Shown here in pieces: positions 30,874 to 41,930 of a stretch of 64,000 bases of DNA; the stretch's first letter is position 1, and each line of letters begins with the position of its first letter. The stretch comes from Glandiceps talaboti (taxonomy: Eukaryota; Hemichordata; Enteropneusta; Spengelidae). The notes under the pieces were generated by a model. That model saw only the letters and a list, made by a program, of their open reading frames with translations. It had not been told where the DNA came from and did not search any database. The stretch is taken from NCBI RefSeq assembly GCF_964340395.1, contig NC_135552.1:751001-815000 (forward strand). Direction: 5' to 3'. A program made the position numbers and the translations under genes.

Positions 30874-32843
30874 TAGCTCTGCTGTCAGCGAAAGCTGAAA
30901 GCGTAGCTTTAGGTATAGGTGGGTATTGAGGTATAGAGAGTAGAGTGAATCATAGGTGTCCGTCAAACTTTTATATTTTCACTATCTACTCCGAAAGTGA
31001 CAGTCGGAATTCTTCGATATTTGGTGTGCATGTTCCCTGGGGGGAGGCTATTCAGATTTGTTCATGCCAAGTTGATCTGTGCCATTTTCAATTTTTTATG
31101 ATTTGTTTTCCAAAAATGACATTTTCATCAACTCCTCATAAACTTCAAGTCAGATTGCTTTGATATGTGGTGTGTTGATGCACAGAGGGTAGCTTACTTA
31201 GATTTGTTAATTTCAAGTCAGCACGTCTTCTCTTCTATTTTTTATGATTTTTTTTTTGAAATTTGAAAAAAAAATGAATATGTTAATGAGTATTATGACC
31301 GACGCCATATTGGAAATCAGTCCGCGAGACTTTAGGTAAAGTGCAACTTTTCAAAAGACACTATTGACGTCAAACAAGCAATGTAATATGTGCTATAGTC
31401 TTAATTCTACGCATTGTGCGCCCAAATGACAAATATTTGTTCGAAAAAGGGTTGTAAACTTCAAATCCAATTCTCCATCCACCCCTCCTACAGAATGGTT
31501 CATTCCAGTATATGCACCTCATCATGATCAAGTTTGAATGCCTGAACTGAAGTGTATGGGACGATTTTTGACAGAGTCAGTCGTCAATAAAAACGATAAT
31601 ACTCTTTCTAAAATTACCACATTTTGAAAGGGAAAGTACTTTGTGGTTCATTTATGGAGTTTTGTTTTTGTACGATCAATATTGGTGGCAAAATTACAGC
31701 GTCAAAATTGCCGATGTGGTAGTTCCGTACGGCGACAATCTCAAGTACCCGGATGCACGAGGGACTAACCCGGAAGCAAGTCGTTACCAGCCATACGTTA
31801 CAGTGTTAACATCGTCCGAGAAATCGCTGCGTTCAGAATGTCATTATTCACAGAATTGTTTTTTTCGAATGAAAACCCGTCTTGAATTGTATAACTCTAA
31901 CAAATGAAGACATGTCAAGTTATATTTTGAAAGTTGTATCGCTAGTTTGAGACGATTTGCTCACATACTATCGAGGCTTGGACCTTACTCCAGTTCAGCG
32001 GGAAGTTTAGCCAGTCCGATAATTCTTTCTGGTTTAGTTTACAACACTTTTGATCACACAGATTTTGTTTTTGTGATGAAAAGAAATTTAAAAAAAAGAT
32101 CACTTCAACCATTTCGTTGTGTTTTCTTTATGAAAGGTAATCGAACATGAACGAGTGTTACCACTGTCACAAATGGCTTAGTCCTGCTTGCATGCGGAGT
32201 AATCCGGGACTCGATTCTGACAATTGTCCCTCCTCCCTCCGTGTTTAGTGTCAAGTCAGTAATACAGACTCGTGCACCGTCATGTAAGCAGGACTACGTA
32301 TGGCTAAGAATGACTCTCTTCCGGGTACTTGGGATTGTCGCCGTACGGAAACTAAGATGGCGATTAATACATTTCTTCCTTATATATATCTACTACAACT
32401 AGTACAAGTTGAATGTTGTTGACTTGGTAAATTTGTTAGAAAATTGAAATTCAAATTGCCTCAAAATTATTTTAGATCCCTAGTTTATTTCATTCATCAT
32501 TAACATTTTCCAGGGTTAAAGCTGTAAGACACTGGAATTATTTATAGCCAACCTCAAAATCTTCTTTTTTTTTCTTTTTCTTGTGTGCATTTCCCAGTCA
32601 TTTTTTTCAGAGATTTTGTGCAATTTTTCATAATAGTAGATTTTTGTTATAAAATGGTGACTATGGTATAAAAGTACAATACATTACCAACTTCTGTGTA
32701 AAATGTGTTTTATAGTGAGACATCATATGAAACCAGTAACCACTTTATTACATCGCTAAAACAAAACTGCATAGTGAAGAACTGAACCACTTCTACATGT
32801 CACCAAAGTAAAAAAAAAAAAATTTTTAAAAACAGCGGAGCTA
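30874..32843 (+). mobile_element. Family B element with different cargo (B2)
   Basis: Ends are TAGCTCTGCTGT and ACAGCGGAGCTA. The first ~600 bp (to 31470) and last ~450 bp (from 32390) match B1. The 0.9 kb centre is unrelated to B1's centre. The central part is rich in inverted repeats: GTTCCGTACGGCGACAATCT (31722 on) pairs with 32320-32351, and inside it CATGCAAGCAGGACTA-type arms at 32177-32193 and 32281-32297 also pair. AAGATGGCG at 32354-32362 resembles a YY1 site. It sits in the 3' tail of LINE2. Confidence 0.7.
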
Positions 32844-33303
32844 TTCTGACCGATAGGTTGCTTGTTTTTCTGTACCATTGTTGCCATGGCATTTTGAATG
32901 CCACAAGGGAGGATCACATTAGAAATAAGTGTTTTTAAAAATACTTTTATGTGTTATCCTCTGTGATTTTTATACCTTGTATTTTTTCTTCCGTAAGGAA
33001 GAGATTTATTAGTGGGTGAAAGGCTGTGTGTGTGTGTCTGTCTGTGTGTGTGTGTCTGTCTGTTTGTGTCATCGTTTTCTCCAAAACGGCTGGCTCAATT
33101 CAAATGAAATTTTGTACACATGTTCTGTAGGGTAATAGCAAAAACTGATGCGATTTTAGTAAAGATCCATGAATATTAACAAGCAATTTATAAAATTAAT
33201 GGTTTTCAGTAATTAGGCTATATCTCAAGAATTCACACTTCAAATTCAATATAATTTGATACATACATTTGCGATACCAAAGCGCACTTGTCCTGAAAAT
33301 ATT
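32844..33303. other. LINE2 tail remnant and a GT-rich degenerate repeat
   Basis: Up to about 32980 it may be the rest of the LINE2 3' UTR. TCTTCCGTAAGGAAGA (32987-33002) is a small perfect hairpin. It is followed by TGTG/TCTG repeats and GGCTGGCTCAATTCAAATGA, i.e. the same order (hairpin, TCTG/TG, degenerate unit) as families A and C. It is probably one more family of that kind, but the other end was not identified. Confidence 0.4.
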
Positions 33304-33762
33304 ATTAGTCCCCGCCGGACGAAGTCTGGGACGGGGACTTGTGGATTGGGTTCTGTGCGTGTCCACGTCCGTCCAGCCGTCCGTCCGTCCGTCCGTCCGT
33401 CCAGAGCCCTTTCTTGGAGATGCCTGGACCGATTTTTTTTCAAACTTGTACAGGGGCAACATACAATGGCATACATATGCACGTCCATTTGTTTCATGAT
33501 ACGATCCAATATGGTCGCCTAGCAGCCATTTTGTTTGCAAATTTTCCATGTCCAAAGCCATAACTCAGACTTGCTTGAACAGATCTCATTCAAAGTTGCT
33601 ATTAGGACAATGTTCTATGACATACAATGATACATGTGCATATCCATTTTCATCGTGATACAATCCAATATGGCCGCCTAACAGCCATTTTGTTTGCGAA
33701 TTTTCCATGTCCAAAGCCATAACTCATGCTTGAACAGATCTCGTTCAAAGTTAGTATAGGGT
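33304..33762 (+). mobile_element. Family C element, 3'-truncated (C3)
   Basis: Starts TTAGTCCCCGCCGGACGAAG with the second arm GGGACGGGGACTTG, then (GTCC)n and CTTGGAGATGCCTGGACCGA. Two ~150-bp units carrying CAATATGGCCGCC...CCATTTTGTTTG follow. Family similarity stops near 33762, before the 3' inverted arm and hairpin. Confidence 0.72.
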
Positions 33763-35177
33763 TCTGTAGACGTTGCAGAAAAAGACGATGAAGAAAAGGT
33801 CCCGAAAAGAACCAAACAACGCGATGATGCGCTATATCATGAAGCCATACAAAATACTAGTATTGTAAATGTTACCATGCAATTATGGTGAAAAATGTGT
33901 AATTTTCAGATCCAGACAAGCAGACAGATAGTGGCCGACTACATGCGACAATCGCGATAAAGACCGGAAGTTTGGTACCAATCTACAAAATCAGCTGTTT
34001 ATCGCGAGACTGTTGAATGAGACGTTTTTATATCACTGGTCTCTTGAATTTACATATTCAAGTACAATTTTTGTGAAGCACTTAGTGAATCAAAATTATA
34101 TGTCTATGAATTTCGTACATTACTAAAATGCGGTGTATTTTTAGGCAATTCTAATAGCCCTATGCACCACATCAGCAGACGTACTACGCCCAAGAACATA
34201 AAATAGACATACTGCTCAACTCAAAGAAGAAAAAATGGGTTATAAATAAACTAAAAGAGCACAGTCAGAAAAGGTAATATGGGCATTACAATCTCTCGAG
34301 TCAAATTTGGAGTATTTCTCATTTTCTCTATTGGTTCGGTCATGGTTCAACTGAGAACGGTGTAAAGTTTCAATTCCACAGTCATAGACAATCGACTAGC
34401 AACCACAAATTTGAAGTGAAGTACTCAGCAAATCGTTTTGAAGACTTTTGACGAATACATCGTTTTCTGTGAATATACCAACAGCGACAATAGAGGAAAA
34501 TGGCAACCCACGCATATGATGTTTACGTTTATTTTCGACGTAGTTACGAAAGCATGCCACATGCTAATCATTGAAAAACAGCCTAGATCACTAAAACGCG
34601 ATACAAAGCATCAATAAATACACTCAAAATTTCAGGAATCATTTTTGACTGAGAGAAATCGGGTAACAATCATGACGAATAAAAACTCTACGTAAAGCGT
34701 ACGGCAACGATAGCAAACAATAGACAGCTGACGCAATCAATTCTTCTTTTCATGTCATAGAACAACAAAATATACACGACAAAGACGATGTATGCATTTA
34801 CCTAAAATACTATATATCTTGTTGGGGTCTTCAACCAGTTGAAAACTTCGAAATGGTCGGAACATTTAGTGAAAACTACGGAAATAGCGAGCAACAGTCA
34901 CCGAGTCACAGTGCGTGTAAACAACTCTGATAGCGGACAGGAAATGTTAGTTTATCTTAATTTATCCAAACACACATCGTACTATAAACATTCAAACATC
35001 CTTTGATGTTTGCCACAGTTGCGTATCCTGTTGGTGTAGGGTCTATGGTCAGATCAAGTGATGACAACATGTCTAAAATAGTTCGCCTGAACAGCAATCT
35101 GATTAAAATCTGATGTTAGATAGTCTGGTTTTCCTGTATTTACCTTTATTCCATCGTTATTGCGTCTTTTACGTTAG
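33763..35177. other. Intronic sequence, nothing recognised
   Basis: About 1.4 kb in BLOC1S1 intron 3 with no exon-like block, repeat end or RNA gene visible. Confidence 0.4.
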
Positions 35178-35179
35178 TT

Positions 35180-35244
35180 TTTTTTTTTTCCTGGGCGAAC
35201 GCCTTTCCTTTTTTTTGGAAAGGCGTTCGCCCAGGAAAAAAAAA
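35180..35244. repeat. Perfect long hairpin at the edge of a minisatellite
   Basis: CCTGGGCGAACGCCTTTCC (35190-35208) and GGAAAGGCGTTCGCCCAGG (35217-35235) are exact complements, extended by a T run on the left and an A run on the right to arms of about 28 bp. The loop is T8. The 30-bp array begins three bases later. Confidence 0.9.
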
Positions 35245-35246
35245 TT

Positions 35247-36180
35247 AAGTAATCACTGGTATATATATACCAATACAAGTAATCACTGGTATATCTATAC
35301 CAGTACAAGTAATCACTGGTATATCTATACCAATACAAGTAATCACTGGTATATCTATACCAATACAAGTAATCACTGGAATATCTATACCAATACAAGT
35401 AATCACTGGTATATCTATACCAATACAAGTAATCACTGGTATATCTATACCAGTACAAGTAATCACTGGTATATATATACCAATACAAGTAATCAATGGA
35501 ATATCTATACCAATACAGGTAATCACTGGTATATCTATACCAATACAAGTAATCACTGGTATATCTATACCAATACAAGTAATCACTGGTATATATATAC
35601 CAATACAAGTAATCAATGGAATATCTATACCAATACAAGTAATCACTGGTATATCTATACCAATACAAGTAATCACTGGTATATATATACCAATACAAGT
35701 AATCACTGGTATATCTATACCAATACAAGTAATCACTGGTATATATATACCAATACAAGTAATCAATGGAATATCTCTACCAATACAAGTAATCACTGGT
35801 ATATCTATACCAATACAAGTAATCACTGGTATATCTATACCAATACAAGTAATCACTGGTATATATATACCAATACAAGTAATCACTTGAATATCTATAC
35901 CAATACAAGTAATCACTGGTATATCTATACCAATACAAGTAATCAATGGAATATCTCTACCAATACAAGTACTGACTGGTATATCTATACCAATACAAGT
36001 AATCACTTGAATATCTCTACCAATACAAGTAATCACTGGTATATCTATACCAATACAAGTAATCACTGGTATATCTATACCAATACAAGTACTGACTGGT
36101 ATATATATACCAATACAAGTAATCACTGGAATATCTCTACCAGTACAAGTAATCACTGGTTTATGTATACCAGTACAAGT
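35247..36180. repeat. 30-bp minisatellite, about 31 units
   Basis: The unit begins AAGTAATCACTGGTATATCT and ends ATACCAATAC, with few variants (TATATATACC, CAATGGAATATC, ACTGACTGG, CACTTGAATATC). The unit contains GGTATATCTATACC, itself a near-perfect palindrome, so the array is a chain of short hairpins. Open frames on both strands (379, 303 and 194 codons) arise because 30 is divisible by three. They lie in an intron and are not called as genes. Confidence 0.93.
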
Positions 36181-36594
36181 TTTGTGTATCAGTATATACT
36201 TTTGTGTCTTCTAAATGTCTATTTGGTAATTCATAGACTAGATACTGAATAGGGAACTTGCTAACCCGCTATGGTGAGTGTTGCATTATGGGAAATGTGA
36301 TAATGAATACTAAGCAATTAGTACTGTAAACAATGTTGATACATTGTTTGTAACCACAAATAATCAATTCATTTTTACCCTGACAATTGTGAGAGGTTAA
36401 TTTTATCACTACCTCCAGATTAGGTATTACGATAGCCACAGATAATCCCATAGTCCTTTGTGTCTGAGCATGCTCAGTATGGATTGCAAGTTCCCTATTA
36501 GAAAAGTCTTTTCACAAACAAATATATATTTAACGCTTGTCAAGGGAGATATTGTCGTACATGTGACATGTTGTTATGTTTTTTTCATTTATAG

Positions 36595-36679
36595 GAGATA
36601 GGTGATGTTGAAAACTGGGCTAAGAGTATAGAAACTGACATGAGAACAATATCCAGTGCATTGGAGTATGCATACAAAG
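36595..36679 (+). CDS. BLOC1S1: BLOC1S1 exon 4
   Basis: The acceptor is TTTTTCATTTATAG and entry is in phase 0. It encodes EIGDVENWAKSIETDMRTIS followed by SALEYAYK, matching the conserved EIGDVENWA..IE.DMRTI block near the C-terminus. At AAAG|GTTAGA (36676-36685) there is a fair donor, which would join exon 5. If it is not used, translation ends at TAG 36682-36684 after ...YAYKG, giving 118 residues. A 36-bp minisatellite begins within about ten bases of this donor. Confidence 0.92.
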
Positions 36680-36684
36680 GTTAG

Positions 36685-39600
36685 AAAAATTACCAAGCAG
36701 TATCAGTAACGCAGAATGCTGAAAACTACCAAGCAGTATCAGTAACGCAGAATGCTGAAAACTAACAAGCAGTATCAGTAACGCAGAATGCTGAAAACTA
36801 CCAAGCACTATCAGTAATGCAGAATGCTGAAAACTAGCAAGCACTATCAGTAATGTAGAATGCTGAAAACTAGCAAGCACTATCAGTAATGTAGAATGCT
36901 GAAAACTAGCAAGCACTATCAGTAATGTAGAATGCTGAAAACTAGCAAGCACTATCAGTAATGTAGAATGCTGAAAACTAGCAAGCACTATCAGTAATGC
37001 AGAATGCTGAAAACAAGCAAGCACTATCAGTAATGTAGAATGCTGAAAACTAGCAAGCTGTATCAGTAATGTAGAATGCTGAAAACTAGCAAGCACTATC
37101 AGTAATGTAGAATGCTGAAAACTAGCAAACTGTATCAGTAATGCAGAATGCTGAAAACTAGCAAGCTGTATCAGTAATGCAGAATGCTGAAAACTACCAA
37201 GCACTATCAGTAACGCAGAATGCTGAAAACTACCAAGCTGTATCAGTAATGCAGAATGCTGAAAACTAGCAAGTTGTATCAGTAATGCAGAATGCTGAAA
37301 ACTAGCAAGCACTATCAGTAATGCAGAATGCTGAAAACTAGCAAGCACTATCAGTAATGCAGAATGCTGAAAACTAGCAAGCACTATCAGTAATGCAGAA
37401 TGCTGAAAACTAGCAAGCACTATCAGTAATGCAGAATGCTGAAAACTAGCAAGCACTATCAGTAATGTAGAATGCTGAAAACTACCAAGCTGTATCAGTA
37501 ATGCAGAATGCTGAAAACTAGCAAGCACTATCAGTAATGTAGAATGCTGAAAACTACCAAGCACTATCAGTAATGTAGAATGCTGAAAACTAGCAAGCAC
37601 TATCAGTAATGTAGAATGCTGAAAACTAGCAAGCACTATCAGTAATGTAGAATGCTGAAAACTAGCAAGCACTATCAGTAATGTAGAATGCTGAAAACTA
37701 GCAAGCACTATCAGTAATGTAGAATGCTGAAAACTAGCAAGCACTATCAGTAATGTAGAATGCTGAAAACTAGCAAGCACTATCAGTAATGCAGAATGCT
37801 GAAAACTAGCAAGCACTATCAGTAATGTAGAATGCTGAAAACTAGCAAGCTGTATCAGTAATATAGAATGCTGAAAACTAGCAAGCACTATCAGTAATGT
37901 AGAATGCTGAAAACTAGCAAACTGTATCAGTAATGCAGAATGCTGAAAACTAGCAAGCTGTATCAGTAATGCAGAATGCTGAAAACTACCAAGCACTATC
38001 AGTAACGCAGAATGCTGAAAACTACCAAGCTGTATCAGTAATGCAGAATGCTGAAAACTAGCAAGCTGTATCAGTAATGCAGAATGCTGAAAACTAGCAA
38101 GCACTATCAGTAATGCAGAATGCTGAAAACTAGCAAGCACTATCAGTAATGCAGAATGCTGAAAACTAGCAAGCACTATCAGTAATGTAGAATGCTGAAA
38201 ACTAGCAAGCACTATCAGTAATGCAGAATGCTGAAAACTAGCAAGCACTATCAGTAATGTAGAATGCTGAAAACTACCAAGCTGTATCAGTAATGCAGAA
38301 TGCTGAAAACTACCAAGCTGTATCAGTAATGCAGAATGCTGAAAACTAGCAAGCTGTATCAGTAATGCAGAATGCTGAAAACTAGCAAGCACTATCAGTA
38401 ATGTAGAATGCTGAAAACTAGCAAGCACCATCAGTAATGTAGAATGCTGAAAACTACCAAGCTGTATCAGTAATGCAGAATGCTGAAAACTAGCAAGCAC
38501 TATCAGTAATGCAGAATGCTGAAAACTACCAAGCTGTATCAGTAATGCAGAATGCTGAAAACTAGCAAACAGTATCAGTAATGTAGAATGCTGAAAACTA
38601 GCAAGCACTATCAGTAATGTAGAATGCTGAAAACTAGCAAACTGTATCAGTAATGCAGAATGCTGAAAACTAGCAAGCTGTATCAGTAATGCAGAATGCT
38701 GAAAACTAGCAAACAGTATCAGTAATGTAGAATGCTGAAAACTAGCAAGCACTATCAGTAATACAGAATGCTGAAAACTAGCAAGCACTATCAGTAACGC
38801 AGAATGCTGAAAACTAGCAAGCACTATCAGTAACGCAGAATGCTGAAAACTAGCAAGCAGTATCAGTACTGCAGAATGCTGAAAACTACCAAGCACTATC
38901 AGTAATACAGAATGCTGAAAACTACCAAGCTGTATCAGTAATGCAGAATGCTGAAAACTACCAAGCACTATCAGTAATGTAGAATGCTAAAACTACCATG
39001 CTGTATCAGTAATGTAGAATGCTAAAACTACCATGCTGTATCAGTAATGTAGAATGCTAAAACTACCATGCTGTATCAGTAATGTAGAATGCTAAAACTA
39101 CCATGCTGTATCAGTAATGTAGAATGCTAAAACTACCAAGCTGTATCAGTAATGTAGAATGCTGAAAACTACCATGCTGTATCAGTAATGCAGAATGCTA
39201 AAACTACCATGCTGTTTCAGTAATGTAGAATGCTAAAACTACCATGCTGTATCAGTAATGTAGAATGCTGAAAACTACCAAGCTGTATCAGTAATGCAGA
39301 ATGCTAAAACTACCATGCTGTATCAGTAATGTAGAATGCTAAAACTACCATGCTGTATCAGTAATGTAGAATGCTAAAACTACCATGCTGTATCAGTAAT
39401 GTAGAATGCTAAAACTACCATGCTGTATCAGTAATGTAGAATGCTAAAACTACCAAGCTGTATCAGTAACGTAGAATGCTAAAACTACCAAGCTGTATCA
39501 GTAATGTAGAATGCTGAAAACTACCAAGCTGTATCAGTAATGTAGAATGCTAAAACTACCATGCTGTATCAGTAATGCTTTCTAAAACTAGCAAGCGCTA

Positions 39601-40306
39601 TCATGAGTAATGCAGAATGCTGAAACTAGCAAGCACTATCAGTAATGTAGAATGCTGAAAACTAGCAAGCACTATCAGTAATGCAGAATGCTGAAACTAG
39701 CAAGCACTATCAGTAACGCAGAATGCTGAAAACTACCAAGCTGTATCAGTAATGTAGAATGCTGAAAACTACCAAGCAGTATCAGTAATGCAGAATGCTG
39801 AAACTAGCAAGCACTATCAGTAACGCAGAATGCTGAAAACTACCAAGCTGTATCAGTAATGCAGAATGCTGAAACTAGCAAGCACTATCAGTAATGTAGA
39901 ATGCTGAAAACTACCAAGCTGTATCCGGAATGCAGAATGTTGAAAACTAGCAAGCATTATCAGTAATGTAGAATGCTAAAACTAGCAAGCACTATCAGTA
40001 ATACAGAATGCTGAAAACTAGCAAGCACTATCAGTAATGCAGAATGCTGAAAACTAGCAAGCAGTATCAGTAATGCAGAATGCTGAAAACTAGCAAACTG
40101 TATCAGTAATGCAGAATGCTGAAAACTAGCAAACAGTATCAGTAATGTAGAATGCTGAAAACTAGCAAACAGTATCAGTAATGCAGAATGCTGAAAACTA
40201 CCAAGCTGTATCAGTAATGCAGAATGCTGAAAACTAGCAAACAGTATCAGTAATGCAGAATGCTGAAACTAGCAAGCACTATCAGTAACGCAGAATGCTG
40301 AAAACT
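36685..40306. repeat. 36-bp minisatellite, about 100 units (35-bp variant in the centre)
   Basis: The unit begins GAAAACTAGCAAGCACTATC and ends AGTAATGTAGAATGCT. Variation is concentrated at a few sites (AGCAC/AGCTG/AACTG/AACAG, CGCAG/TGCAG/TGTAG). From about 38988 to 39590 most units lose a G and become 35 bp (AAAACTACCATGCTGTATCA), which breaks the minus-strand frame. To the left of that, a 782-codon minus-strand frame (36620-38968) runs unbroken only because 36 is divisible by three. The array starts right after the exon 4 donor and fills half of intron 4. Confidence 0.93.
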
Positions 40307-41827
40307 GTAACAAATTTGGATAAGTTACTGTTGTGAAGCAACATGTATCCTACCTCATCACTTGATAAATATTTGTACAGCAGTATTTTGGTTGCTAACC
40401 TTTTCAGATCTATAAATGCATCATAATGCATTTATATTATTATTATATTATTATTTATATTTATTAATTTATTTGTTGTTTATTTATTGGTTTGTATTAC
40501 AAAAGTTTATTTTTGTATGACATAACAGGTATGTAAGAGACCCAAAATTGACAAAGTGTGCATAAAAGTGCCCAGTGCTCACTTTGTTGAAAATGGCAAT
40601 GTGAGTGTCAAATGAGGAGTCGGTGTAAAACACAGTATAGGCCAGGTACAGGCCAGGTCAGGTTACAGTCTGGACATTCAATCTAATTTGCATATGGTCA
40701 GAGTTGAATCACATCAAATGGCGTGCTATTTCATGCGTTCCTTCGAGATGTTATCTATAACAATGCAGTGTTATTTTTAGAATGGTACATGTATAATGTT
40801 GCAAAGTCACTGCCCAATCTACAACTTACAAGTGACTTACTCGCATGTTTTGCAGCTTCAAAAAACATAGTTTTATGTGAGATTTTTCCTTATACTGTTT
40901 TGTTTGATCGATGTTCATTTCAAGATTTCTCAGTTTCATTTCCTCAAAGAAAACACACCTCATAAATGGCCTGGGCTAAGAGAAAGGAGAACAGGCTAAA
41001 CATATCACATGCATCATTCAATTTGTTATTAAATTCTACTCCGATGAAGCCCAGCAATGTAAAATCTGTCCATGCACTGATACTCAACTATATCTCTGAC
41101 CATGTAACCTAGTTTGTGTTTAGAAATTTAGTGCTATGTTCTCTCGACTACTGTAGGTTTTACTGGCCTGTTTTCCATCTGTATACAAGTAAAATGTTAT
41201 CAAAAAGGTATCATGCTAAATAACTCATGAAATTTGACCACGGTCTTTAATTTTGCTGATAACATAAAATGACAGTCAAACTTTCAAGGCAATTTTTATT
41301 TTCGATAATTCAGTTTTAGTCATCATTGATCAGCTAGGAGTTATAATTTCTATGCGATGTTTTAAAAATAATAAACACAATTGGCCCATGTATTTTCCAG
41401 ATATAAATTTCATCTCATGTGATTTTCTTGTTGCTTGTTTATGTGTAAACATGTTTTTCATCAAAGAACATTTCACTTTAAATTATTTTTTTTGTGTCGA
41501 AAATATGTCCCTTGGATAAGTCACGATGCAATCTGTGATCAATCAATAAAAATGTTGTAATTCTTTCCGAACATTTGCTGGAATTTCCACTTCTCAGAGA
41601 GCCTTTATTCATAATAATGTTTGTCATGTTGTATTTAAAGATTCAAACTCTATAAAAGCATAAAATTCTATGAATATCTAGACCGAAGTAGGATTTCAAC
41701 GTTAATGCACGATAAATATGCGCAGACAGGCTGTGCAGACGAATGTCCAGACTGTAGGTCAGGTAAAGACTGAATAGTTTTTTGGAATTCACATTCACAT
41801 TCACATCCAAAGATCCATCATCTGTTT
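40307..41827. other. Intron 4 sequence, nothing recognised
   Basis: AT-rich, with a TTATTATTA tract at 40433-40500. An 80-codon frame at 40723-40965 has no recognisable family and no splice context. No repeat ends were identified. Confidence 0.4.
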
Positions 41828-41896
41828 TTCGCACAACTGAACTGATAAGGTTCAGTAGTGCTATGGCAAAGTGTCTATCTGTCTATCTGTGGGTGT

Positions 41897-41930
<34 letters not shown>

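Noticed and set aside
30874-32843. Family B as an ordinary TA-target (Tc1/mariner-like) transposon
   Set aside because: TAG...CTA ends could be read as TA duplications. However, the 5' hairpin and body plan match families A and C, and no transposase is visible. The class is left open.
35113-36252. 379-, 303- and 194-codon frames on both strands
   Set aside because: All come from the 30-bp minisatellite in intron 3. Open frames on both strands at once are expected from the period.
36620-38968. 782-codon open frame on the minus strand
   Set aside because: It is the 36-bp minisatellite read in one frame; the unit length is divisible by three and lacks a stop in that frame. It breaks as soon as 35-bp units appear. 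There is no start context or homology, and it overlaps BLOC1S1 exon 4 antisense.
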